From Macrocybe gigantea (taxonomy: Eukaryota > Basidiomycota > Agaricomycetes > Agaricales > Callistosporiaceae): DNA of 34,086 bases. The notes below the pieces were generated by a model. The model was not told the origin of the DNA, did not search any database, and worked only from the letters and a program-made list of their open reading frames with translations. This document shows, piece after piece, positions 18,524 to 29,756 of the stretch. The DNA lies in the NCBI GenBank assembly GCA_011319805.1, contig SJRY01000286.1, positions 1 through 34,086 of the forward strand. Direction: 5' to 3'. Each line of letters starts with the position of its first letter. Positions within the stretch are counted from its first letter, which is position 1. A program made the translations under genes and the position numbers.

Positions 18524-18913
18524 TACGAGGTGTACACCGTTATTGATAAGCACCCTAAATTTTCCACCTATACCCTGAATATTCCCAAAGACAGAAAGCT
18601 GTTCCCTGTTTTCCATGTCTCCGAACTTCTCCCATATCACGAGAATGACCTGTCTCTTTTTCCAGGACGCAAACTGGCGCACCCAAGGGCGATCATCAAC
18701 AAAGACAGAGACGAAGAATATGAGATCGAGAAAATAATCGACTCGCAGCGGCGTGGACGAGGTTGGCGATTTCTGGTTCGTTGGAAAGGTTACAGTCCTG
18801 AGGACGATTCCTGGTTACCCCGATCCGAGTTGTTGGATTGCAAGGTGCTGGACGCTTGGGAAGCCGAACATCCTGAAGATTCACCGAACTTCGACCGTCG
18901 AGACTCGCTATAA
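18524..18913 (+). CDS. Chromodomain end of element 3 pol, after a nonsense codon
   Basis: Same frame as pol. It carries the tether YTVIDKHPKFSTYTLN and VFHVSELLPYH, then the chromodomain EYEIEKIIDSQ..FLVRWKGYSPEDDSW. It ends at TAA. Element 2 has the same segment without the stop (19230-19785). An independent start is unlikely; no ATG lies near its beginning. Confidence 0.85.
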   Translation, partial: YEVYTVIDKHPKFSTYTLNIPKDRKLFPVFHVSELLPYHENDLSLFPGRKLAHPRAIINKDRDEEYEIEKIIDSQRRGRGWRFLVRWKGYSPEDDSWLPRSELLDCKVLDAWEAEHPEDSPNFDRRDSL

Positions 18914-18934
18914 TGTCACACAGCCACTGGTAGC

Positions 18935-18955
18935 TTTTTCCCCATGGGGTTTTTT
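18935..18955 (+). other. Conserved CCCC/GGGG palindrome in element 3 3' region
   Basis: CCCCATGGGG flanked on both sides by T runs, just after the pol stop. The same layout with a changed loop (CCCC TGC GGGG) occurs at 19802-19822 in element 2. It could be part of an RNA 3'-end signal; the role is not known. Confidence 0.4.
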
Positions 18956-19010
18956 AATGCACCCACGTGCGCTCCCTCCAGTCGAACCCCCCTTTTCACT
19001 CTTCTTCAAA

Positions 19011-19021
19011 ACGTGGGGGGA
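19011..19021 (+). other. Polypurine tract of element 3
   Basis: ACGTGGGGGGA directly before the 3' LTR. A similar tract precedes the element 2 3' LTR. Confidence 0.6.
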
Positions 19022-19229
19022 TGTAACGCTGCCAGTTACATATGACACAACACACCACAACTAGCCACAACATGGACCCTTACGTACTGGCGATGCCCGT
19101 AGATTAGATTTCCTTCTTCTTGTTCCTGTACTTCCACCATCGTCTCCCCGAATACACGCTGGTCTAGATTTCTCTCCCGTGTCCCTCTTCTTCATCCCCT
19201 TTCTCCAGTGAGGTCCAAGCGACCTTTCA
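19022..19229 (+). repeat. Element 3 3' LTR (208 bases)
   Basis: Partner of 13434-13641 with two transitions. GGACA follows at 19230-19234. Confidence 0.95.
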
Positions 19230-19785
19230 GGACAACATGGTTAAGGCGAAAACTATCCAGGCCTTTAACGCCAACCACGGCCGTGCGCGTGACCCTGATT
19301 TTGATATCGGGGACCGAGTCCGTCTCTCCACCTTCCACTGTCGTAACGAGTACAAGAAGAGAGGAGAAACTCGGGTCGCTAAATTCATGCCTCGTTACGA
19401 GGTGTACACTGTTATAGATAAGCATCCTAAATTCTCAACCTACACACTGAACATTCCGAAGGACAGGAAACTATTCCCTGTTTTCCACGTCTCAGAACTT
19501 CTCCCTTACCACGATAATGACTCGCTCCAATATCCTTCTAGAGAACTTGCACGACCAGGCCCGTCGATCAATGAAGATGGCGATGAAGAATTCGAAGTGG
19601 AGAAAATCATCGATTCGCAACGACGCGGAAGAGGTTGGCGTTTCTTGGTGCGTTGGAAGGGCTATGGACCGGAGGACGACACTTGGTTGCTGCGCTCGGA
19701 GTTGTTGGATTGCAAGGCCCTCGATGCTTGGGAAGCCGAACATCCCGAAGACATCCCTGATGCCCCCACAGAGAGTGTTTGTTAG
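19230..19785 (+). CDS. Integrase tail and chromodomain of element 2 pol
   Basis: Resumes the element 2 frame after the nested insertion (..EDARD|NMVKAKTIQAFN..). Contains FDIGDRVRLSTFH, MPRYEVYTVIDKHPKF and VFHVSELLPYH, then a chromodomain EFEVEKIIDSQ..FLVRWKGYGPEDDTW. It ends at TAG 19783-19785. This part has no frameshift or stop. The five duplicated bases at 19230-19234 must be counted once. Confidence 0.88.
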
Positions 19786-19893
19786 CTCGGCCGCTGGTAG
19801 CTTTTTCCCCTGCGGGGTTTTTGATGCACCCACGCATGCCCACTCTCACTTCTCCTTTTCCCTCCGCTTTTCTCCACGACGCCCCCTTTTTTA

Positions 19894-19907
19894 GGAGCCG
19901 TGGGGGA
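19894..19907 (+). other. Polypurine tract of element 2
   Basis: GGAGCCGTGGGGGA directly before the 3' LTR, the expected plus-strand primer position. Confidence 0.6.
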
Positions 19908-20117
19908 TGTAACACCACCGGGTTACATAAGGATCAACATGGACAAACACAGTAGTTAGATGCGACGCATGTAACAAACCCCAGATTCTTCCTTCCCTTT
20001 CCTCCATCATCATCATCCCCTCCCGAAATATACGCTAGTCTCGAGTATCTTCCTGCCTGATCCAAATCCTCTCGACTTCCCCAACCTTCTCGTAGTGAGG
20101 TCCATGGTGACCTTTCA
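19908..20117 (+). repeat. Element 2 3' LTR (210 bases)
   Basis: Partner of 8460-8669; five transitions, no indel. CTATA follows at 20118-20122. Confidence 0.95.
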
Positions 20118-20161
20118 CTATAAAGGCAGGAAAACTAATCATCCCTCATAGTTCATCATAG
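20118..20161 (+). pseudogene. Last codons of the interrupted host gene
   Basis: Counting CTATA once, the exon at 8459 continues ..LDAIKAGKLIIPHSSS and stops at TAG 20159-20161. The clean continuation and natural-looking stop confirm that element 2 lies in the final exon. Confidence 0.8.
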
Positions 20162-20278
20162 TTACACCATTGTTACGTAGAAGTAGAGTCATGATAATGA
20201 AACTCATTGTTACAGATGACCCATTGTTGAACACAAACTTGGATATATACGTGGTTATTGGAAACAGGATAGAACAAT
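20162..20278. other. Short non-coding gap, 3' side of Tc1-like gene
   Basis: Between the convergent stops of the host gene and the transposase. CATTGTTAC occurs twice and CATTGTTGA once. No inverted repeat matching the other side of the transposase gene was found. Confidence 0.5.
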
Positions 20279-21479
20279 TCAAACATATCCAGAGTGCTTG
20301 TACCAACCATAAGAATCCTCGGGCGAAACAATATACAAAGCTTTGAGCAGTGAGATATATATCTCCTCATCTGACATCTCCGTCATTGCCATCCGTGTGT
20401 AATCACCATTTTGACGAAGGTGGTATTTCATTGCTGAAAAAGCAAGCTCAGTAGGGTTGAGATCTGGTGAATATGGTGGCAGAAACACGCAATGCATTCC
20501 TCTGCTCATAACACATCAAGATCTGTTCATATTGATAAGGAAGTAGGCCATACTTTGAATGAATAAGCTCGACAATATCGGGATGCTTATGAATTCGGCA
20601 GTTGTCCATGACGATGATTGAATTCGGTGCAGGGAAAGGCTGCATGACGTCCAAAAGGCCTTCAATAAACCCATAGAATGTCTCCGTACAGAATGAGCCC
20701 TCGACGATCTGTGAGTGTATTATTCCGTCATGCAGCGAAAGGGCAGGAAGAACAGAGAATCTGAAAGTAATCATGGTCAACATGGCAATTTTATAGGTAT
20801 AATAATGAATATACCGTCGTCCGCGCACAAAAAATGCTTTTCGTTGGGCTTTTGTTCCACGAAGAGACCATGCACGACCTCTGTATGTTGTTCGGCGATC
20901 TACGGAAGATTCGTCGACGAAAACAAGCTGCTCAGCCCTGTACTGGCCGATCTCTGCAAAATATTCGAGTCGCCATTGTGCGGACCGTTCTGCTGCGATG
21001 CGAGTGATCTAAGATGGAAGGAATTTGCCATAAATTTGAGAAGTTGCACAGAAGAAAAATACTTACCTTTTTCATCGTAAATCCAGCCCTACGAAGTGTT
21101 CGCCAAACGGTAGAACGCGAGACCTGAACACCACATGACATCTCCAGTATTTCCTTGAGCTCGTCGAGGTACAAATCTGGTGTCTGATTCAAAGTGCCTA
21201 GTAGAAACTGCCTGTCATGAGTCGTGATATTGAGACAGTAACATACTCCAAGACACGGACCTCAACATCGATATCTCGAAGGTGCCGATTGCCTCTACGA
21301 GCCTCTTCGATGGACTGTGCAGCCTTGGTGGTGCCATGTTCCCGAAAATGAGCTATTACGTTGCGGATGCTTCGCTCCGAAACTCCAATGCACATGGCAA
21401 TTTTGTCATTGCTGAGGAACTTTGTCAGACGTAGGATGATACATTGTGTCTCCGGCAAGATCTTCTGACCACGCGCCAT
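20279..21479 (-). CDS. Tc1-like DD34E transposase (333 aa, five exons)
   Basis: Exons on the minus strand: 21479-21247, 21211-21067, 21008-20815, 20760-20554 and 20501-20279. They total 1,002 bases and join in frame. The N-terminal helix-turn-helix (residues 5-60, KIAMCIGVSERSIRNVI) would bind transposon ends. A second HTH-like part follows, with SRSTVWRTLRRAGF. The catalytic triad is Asp158 (VFVDESS), Asp243 (IVMDNC) and Glu278 (YSPDLNPTE), giving DD34E spacing, and the total length is typical of Tc1-like enzymes. The intron 21246-21212 is only 35 bases; the others are 52-58. The ATG at 21479 is chosen because upstream sequence in the frame has no ATG. Catalytic residues are intact, but I could not see terminal inverted repeats. 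Confidence 0.85.
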
Positions 21480-21771
21480 GGCTACGAGAGCATTAGAACA
21501 AAGCGGCAAAGATAGATGTGCAAGGCAACACACCCAAGCCCCCGGCAGTGGTTCAGACTCCAATATGTCCACCTACTCCCTGCGGTCAATGCGGAAAAGA
21601 CGCGGCGGATGCCGCCGATTCGATTGGTATAGGTTGCGGCGAGTTTCGCCCAGTGGTTGTCGAGATGCGTTCGGCGGTGTGGGGAGGCTTTTTTTCTCGT
21701 GAGAAAATGACACGTGGCAAAGTTGCCTGAAAAGGACAGTAAATTTTTTTCGGCTTCAAACCAGATCTAAC
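21480..21771. other. Non-coding stretch upstream of the Tc1-like gene
   Basis: GC-rich near 21600-21630 with a small CGGCGGATGCCGCCG palindrome, then T-rich. Presumed promoter side of the transposase. No gene or inverted repeat partner was found. Confidence 0.4.
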
Positions 21772-21773
21772 TA

Positions 21774-21817
21774 CTAACACCAACCCAAACATCGGTCAGG
21801 ACCCATCTTTCGGACAG
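21774..21817 (+). repeat. Left terminal inverted repeat of element 5
   Basis: 44 bases from CTAACACC to CGGACAG. Reverse complement of 24851-24893 except for one extra base and one T/C difference. Confidence 0.93.
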
Positions 21818-22064
21818 CTCGAATATCTCGCCACATATTGGCTCTACCCACACCAAAGTTGATATCTGACACTTAGGACACTATTAAAGTAATTCAATGA
21901 AGTTAGTATTGTACAAAATATGGTATCTGACCAGAGCGTAGAAAAGCAGTTTGTCACGTCTGCCGACAAAGGCCGCGTCGGAGCAACGTCGGAGTTTGAT
22001 ATCCAGAAATGGAATGAGCAGCAAATGCGTCGCGTCGCGTCAGTTCTTGGTCAGTTTGCCTCTC

Positions 22065-24752
22065 ATGCCCGCCGCACGGAAATCCACAAGGCATCGCGAT
22101 CGACGTTCAAACGACCCAAGTTATGAAGCCCGCGTGCAGGATGCGCTGAAACGCATCGCTACTGGAGAGTACACCAGCTTCCGGAAAGCTCAAGAGGCAA
22201 CAGGAGTGAGTGGTAAAACACGAGAATGAACCTTGCCCATGCTGAAAATCCTAGATTCCGTCTTCGACGCTTTCTGACAGGGCAAAGAGACGACACGCAT
22301 CATGGAAAGACTCCAGCGCGGTGCGGCAGCTCCTCACACCGGAACAGGAGCAAACCATTCTCGATTGGATAGCACATCGGAGCAGCATGGGCTTGCCGTT
22401 TTCACCCGCTGATATCCGCACCTATGCAGCGCAAATTTCTGGGAAGACTCCTGGTCAGTATTGGCATAAAAAGTTCGAAAAACGTCACCCAGAAATCCAG
22501 GCTGCAAAACCGGTCAAACTCGACCCCAAGCGCGCCAAGAATTTCAACGACACAATCATTAATGACTACTTTGACAAACTCGAAGATCTTCACGTGCGGT
22601 ACGGTGGTATTCCTGCGGAGCACATATGGAATATGGACGAGAAAGGCATCCAGATGGGCGGGGGTCGCAAGAAGAGCAGTAAGAAGTATTACTATCTGAA
22701 AGATCAGAAGCAGAAGTATCAGATTCGGAATGACAATCTCGAGCTCGTTACGATCCTGGAGTGCATTTCTGCAGCCGGCGCTGTTGTACCGCCATCATTC
22801 TGTCTTCAAAGTGGTACTGTGCCTGATTTGCGAGAGCTGGATGATGATACTTGGGGAAGGTTTGAGCTCTCGATCTTTTTGCTTCACACAGTGATGCTGA
22901 TTGCATTTTCAGCCTATACTTTTCGCAATCAGGCTGGACGGATAGCTTCAACTGTGAGCGCTGGATCGACGAAGTCTTTATCCCCTATGCGAAGAAGAAA
23001 CGTGTCGATGAAACAAAGCCCATCGTTCTCGCGATGGATGGACATGATACGCACGAAAAGCCTGGGCTACAACGTGTTGTTTACAAGCGGCTGGATGAGG
23101 AGGATTTGGAGGTCATCATCTTTTGCTTTCCTTCCAAGACGACACACAAATGTCAGCCTCTTGATGTTGTCGTATTTTCTGCTGTTGAGCGTAAATGGCA
23201 GGAAGTCTGTCATGCATACCTGAAGGCCGGGAAGCCAATCAACCGCTTCACGGTCATTCCTGCATATCTCAATGGAACACGAGATGTATTAACTCCGGAT
23301 CTCATCGCCAAAGCATTCGAAAAAACTGGCCTTTATCCAGTAAACCGCAATGTATTCCAGCCTGAAGATTTTGCCCCGAGTAAAGTCTCTTCGAGCATCG
23401 CATATGTACCCGATTCCTTCCCTCACGTCCCATCTTCTGACCCAATCGAACCATCGGATGATGATGACTTCATGCCCGAAGATGATAGCGATGGCAGCAC
23501 TGACTCGCCGGGTGATGAACATGATGTCGAGGCTCTGGACACTGCTGGCGAGGGCTCATCTGAATCGGAAGACGAGGAAGAAACATCAAGCAGGGGAGGA
23601 GACGACGATTCGGAAGAGCATGAAGAATCTGTACCAGAACATCATCAAGTGACAGTGCCGGATAAGGCTGATGAGCCGGTGGGGATGAATCGGGACCAGC
23701 CAATGGAGCCAATGAATGGTGATCACCCGTCCGAGTCAACCCAGCATTTTCCTAAAGCCTCTGGACTCATGGCTTTGATTGCAAACATTGAATTGAGTAT
23801 CATACATATGACGCGCTCCGCAACTTCAAGACTTGATCTCGACAGTGCAGCCCCTCCCAAGATGGTGTCACTAGCTGAGGATTCATGCAAGTCCCATGCA
23901 CAGTTACTAGACGAACTTCGGACGACTAGGCAACAGCTTGTGGTTGTCTATGAAACACTCGGACGAGCACTTGGTCAGTTGAGTGCTGCCAATGCTCACT
24001 GCACAACGATTCAACGAGAATTAAGCAATGTGCGGCAACAACTTGACAATGCAATAAAACGAAAAGAACGTGGTTCGAAGAAGATCAAAGCCCGCTTTTT
24101 GACAGGGAAAGATCTTCGCGCCGAATTTGAACTCAAGGATGCAGAGCGGCGTGAACAGGAGCGCATTGCTGTGGAGAAGGGGAAGCAGAAAGAAGCTGAG
24201 ACTGCTGAACGTACTATTCGTGTGGCAGACGATGCCCTGAATCGTAATTTTACAGGTCGGCTTGCATCATACAAGAAAGATGACCTCCGAGCGCTTGCGA
24301 TAGCTCTTAGCCTCTCCGATAAAGGCACTAATAGTGATCTAGTCTCTCGCATTGAAGAGCGCTTCAAAGAAAAACCTGATTTGCAACAAAATTCAAGATT
24401 CTCCGGGCTTTTCAACAAACCTTCAAATCCTGGACGCCGGAAAGCCATGCAGGTGGATACATCTATTCGGTCAGCCGATCTTCCACCTCAGCAAGAAACT
24501 CCACCGGGTCCACAGGTGGTGATGACAGCCTCTTCTACCATCTCTCACCCATCATCTGCTACCACACCGATTGCAGCATATCATTATAATAATTATCATC
24601 CCTACTACACTGATAATACTTACGATCAAGCTTACAATGCTTCTAATATGCCAGATCATTACCATCAGGCAGCCCAGTATTACTTTTCTCACCAGCAATA
24701 TCTTGATAATAATTTTAATCGTAGTATACAACCATCTCATAGCAATCCGTAG
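22065..24752 (+). CDS. Pogo-type DDE transposase with coiled coil and SAP motif (861 aa)
   Basis: Exons 22065-22205, 22255-22859 and 22913-24752 (2,586 bases, in frame); introns of 49 and 53 bases. The start ATG 22065 gives MPAARKST.. leading directly into a psq-type helix-turn-helix (residues 17-60, YEARVQDALKRIATGEY). A CENP-B-like DNA-binding part follows (about 70-130). The DDE_1 core has Asp175 (WNMDEKG), Asp291 (LAMDGHD) and Asp333 (CQPLDVV). After the core come a long acidic Ser/Glu/Asp-rich region (about 420-490), a predicted coiled coil (about 574-630), an Arg/Glu-rich helix, and a SAP-like DNA-binding motif (696-734, KDDLRALAIALSLSDKGTNS). The tail is Tyr/His/Asn-rich. It would cut and join at the terminal repeats. 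The length is well above a minimal pogo transposase because of the C-terminal additions. Confidence 0.88.
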
Positions 24753-24850
24753 ATAATTCTTCTGTTCTTCGCGACGGGATACAGTGAGCATTCGGAGCGT
24801 CCGACCACTGGGTCCGGCGGAGTTCAAATATGTCACTTGTCACATTGTGA

Positions 24851-24893
24851 CTGTCCGAAAGGTGGGTCTGACCGATGTTTGGGTTGGTGTTAG
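24851..24893 (-). repeat. Right terminal inverted repeat of element 5
   Basis: 43 bases, the inverse of 21774-21817, ending GGTGTTAG before the TA duplication. Confidence 0.93.
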
Positions 24894-24896
24894 TAT

Positions 24897-26484
24897 CTAT
24901 ATCTCGTTCTCAAAAAAGGACCGGGTGTGATTATATTTAGTCACATAGTAGCTGATCCCGGATGAGAGTTTTGAACCATCGACGCCTCGCACGAAACGAA
25001 GAGGAGGATATGTTTCCTTGATCACATCCGGTCCCTGCCAAAATAGTTCAACAATGTGCTCGTCGAAAATGCACACGCCACCTACAAAGTCATAGACAAA
25101 AGAACGTCTTTCCGTTGCGCCAAACAATCTGGAGCTCTCCAAGATAATTGAATAAACAGGCGAATGATCATTCCCAGGTGCATGGACGCTCCACCCCGTT
25201 CTTGGAGAACGCAAATCCCAGAAAGACACGACACCGTGTCGCGCCGAGCCAGCGGCGACGTAGCTGTCATATCCTCCCCCGCACGCGACGGAATAGACGG
25301 GATCATAGGACCAAGGATCTGCTAAAGAGAGAATCGGCCGAAGGGGCATCGGCGCGCTATTTTGTGCTTCTGGATCGTGAATGCGCGAGTGTGACCGGAG
25401 GTCGTAACAGCGGATCTGGCCGTCGTACCATCCTGATATAAGTAGTTGGGGGGAGGAACCCCACGGTGAAGACAGTGGCGCGCGGCATATGCCATAGACT
25501 GCGGAATAGGATGTGCCCTCGTCCTGCGCTCCCAATGGCGAGGATGCATGCAGGACGGCAATGGGCCTGGGCGATAAAAGGGAGTTATTTGCCGAATATA
25601 CAGTAAGAGGCGTTTTGGAAGCAGATCCAAAGGCGGCGTAAGGAGTAGACGACTGCAAACAGAGATGACAAGTCCATGATCTTACGCCAAGAGAGACGCA
25701 GTTCGGACTAGACCATCCGTGCGGCAGCTCTGTGACACTCCTGAGCATGGCATTTCCGCGTGACGAGAGGGATAAAAGAAAGCCTCCATCCACAGACAAG
25801 CTTTCGATGAAGTCGTTATTATGCAGATGGGATATCTCGGAACACGTCGCGTCTAGGTGTTTACCGGGCTCAGGGCCTGGAGGAGCGGACGCAGTCACAT
25901 ATTGAACGGAGCCACTCTGGAAACCGACGCAGAGTTTGAAGGTTGAACCATCGTCCTGCAACATGGTCACCGTGGTGATGTCCGTCACTCCATCCTGTCG
26001 TCTTGGAAAGCTGAATTTGCCTTCAAATTGGACAGTGGGGGCCTCCTCACGGTTGGATATGCCAAACTTGTAGGAGTATATAGAATTTCCAGCCGCACAG
26101 ATGAGCCTATGCCGACTGATAGCAAGGACTGGCTGGTATTTCCCAACCCAGGGATGCAAAAGAGGTCTTGCGACAAATCGAGATTCGGACCAGGCGCAAT
26201 CTGACAAGAAATCATACCGCACGCGATATCTGGGTGGCCAACGCTCGTGTGACTGGGACAAGCTGTATGACGGACGGGGATTGTTTCGCAGATAAATCGA
26301 CCAGCCGTATTGTTCGACCTATGGTGCCACTGAGCAAAAGTGGCTAGAAGAATTGCAAGAGGCGTCCACGCACCAAGTCATGCAATAGATGACAAGTCTG
26401 CGATATAGCAGTCAACTCGTTTACGGACAGGTACTGGAGAATGAGGATGATAAGATCGGTTGGACATATCATGAGGGTCGACAT
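24897..26484 (-). CDS. F-box/WD40-repeat protein (510 aa)
   Basis: Exon 1 is 26484-26374 and exon 2 is 26318-24897, with intron 26373-26319 (GTGCGT..TAG, 55 bases). The first exon was found by following the frame upstream: ATG 26484, then an F-box (residues 7-37, PTDLIILILQYLSVNELTAI). F-boxes bind Skp1 in SCF ubiquitin ligases. The rest has weak WD40-type repeats, clearest in LLISGWYDGQIRCYDLRS and YVAAGSARHGVVSFWDLRS, which would form the substrate-binding propeller. It resembles FBXW-type proteins, but I cannot assign an orthologue. The stop at 24897-24899 lies one base from the TA where element 5 inserted. It is transcribed divergently from the Miro gene. Confidence 0.85.
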
Positions 26485-26795
26485 GGTGGGTTAATACGAG
26501 GTCATGAGGGTATAACGGCCTTTAAACCTCGTCATGGGGTAACCTCACCACCGCACTGGATTGACTCAGGCTGTTGACTTGAACGTCCCAAAACCAGCGT
26601 CGTTCACAACATGCGCTGACGGCGGTGATGTTTTTGAGTAAACCGTTGCGGCGAGTCAGTTTGCAGACAGACATCAGTTGCTCGGCCGTCACGTGTCCGC
26701 CCGTCATTCACGGTTGTCCTAAGTATCTACCAACACCTCCACCTCCTTGCTATTTATCCATACGTCCTCAACCCTCCCAGCCACGAGCACGGCCT
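26485..26795. promoter_or_regulatory. Shared divergent promoter region (F-box/WD40 and Miro)
   Basis: The 311 bases between two start codons facing away from each other. Contains a CACGTG E-box (26690-26695), a TATTTA box-like site about 50 bases before the Miro ATG, and two related imperfect copies of GTCATGrGGGTA..AAC near 26502 and 26532. Promoter function is inferred from position. Confidence 0.55.
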
Positions 26796-29490
<2,695 letters not shown>

Positions 29491-29756
29491 ATAGATTATG
29501 TGTTAGTAATATTATATTTCCGAATTGCGACGTGTAAGATCCGAATCTCGCAGCGTTGAAAACTCGTGCTGGGCCCTTGGCCGCGACTCGCATTTAAAAA
29601 AGCTTTATAGTGAAATCCTAGTCTTGAACCATCACCATCAGAACCACAACCAGCATCACAAATCATCGTGCGTAGTCTGCTGACGTTGCTCTCAACAATT
29701 CAGACTCGGAACAATAAACCGTCACACAATACGGCCCTTCAGCCGCAAGTCTCACT
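29491..29756 (+). promoter_or_regulatory. Intergenic region, Miro 3' side and VWA-gene promoter
   Basis: 266 bases between two co-directional genes. A TTTAAAAAAGC A/T-rich box at about 29594 lies roughly 160 bases before the next ATG. Nothing else was recognised. Confidence 0.4.

Larger units (their letters stand above)
13434..19229 (+). mobile_element. Element 3: chromovirus nested in element 2
   Basis: A 5,796-base plus-strand element with 208-base LTRs that differ at two positions. The GGACA duplication lies within element 2 pol. It is closely related in protein sequence and layout to element 2 but has different LTRs. One frame runs from ATG 13841 to TAA 18911-18913, interrupted only by TAG at 15044 and TGA at 18521. 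No frameshift was found, so this is the best-preserved retroelement here. It must be younger than element 2. Confidence 0.95.
8460..20117 (+). mobile_element. Element 2: chromovirus LTR retrotransposon, split by element 3
   Basis: A plus-strand Ty3/gypsy element with 210-base LTRs (5 differences) and a CTATA duplication. Without the nested element 3 (5,796 bases plus one GGACA copy) it is about 5.86 kb. Order: decayed leader, Gag with variant zinc knuckle, protease with DNGA, RT (YLDD), RNase H, integrase, chromodomain, GGGGGA tract, LTR. It is inactive as read: frames slip near 9360, 9785 and 11170, and a TGA interrupts RT at 11423. All five LTR differences are transitions, four at CpG. It lies in the last exon of the host gene. 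Confidence 0.93.
21774..24893 (+). mobile_element. Element 5: complete pogo-type DNA transposon
   Basis: A 3,120-base element with 44/43-base terminal inverted repeats beginning CTAACACCAACCC, flanked by TA on both sides (21772-21773 and 24894-24895), the hallmark of Tc1/mariner/pogo insertion. It carries one three-exon transposase gene with all catalytic Asp residues and no frame breaks. The repeats differ by one substitution and one indel. It lies one base past the stop codon of the F-box/WD40 gene. Confidence 0.93.

Noticed and set aside
20161..20230. CATTGTTAC repeats as a terminal repeat of the Tc1-like element
   Set aside because: They are direct repeats, only nine bases long, and have no inverted partner near 21480-21771.
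21920..22126. Upstream ATG ORF as the N-terminus of the pogo transposase
   Set aside because: It is in another frame and ends before the helix-turn-helix. ATG 22065 leads straight into that domain.
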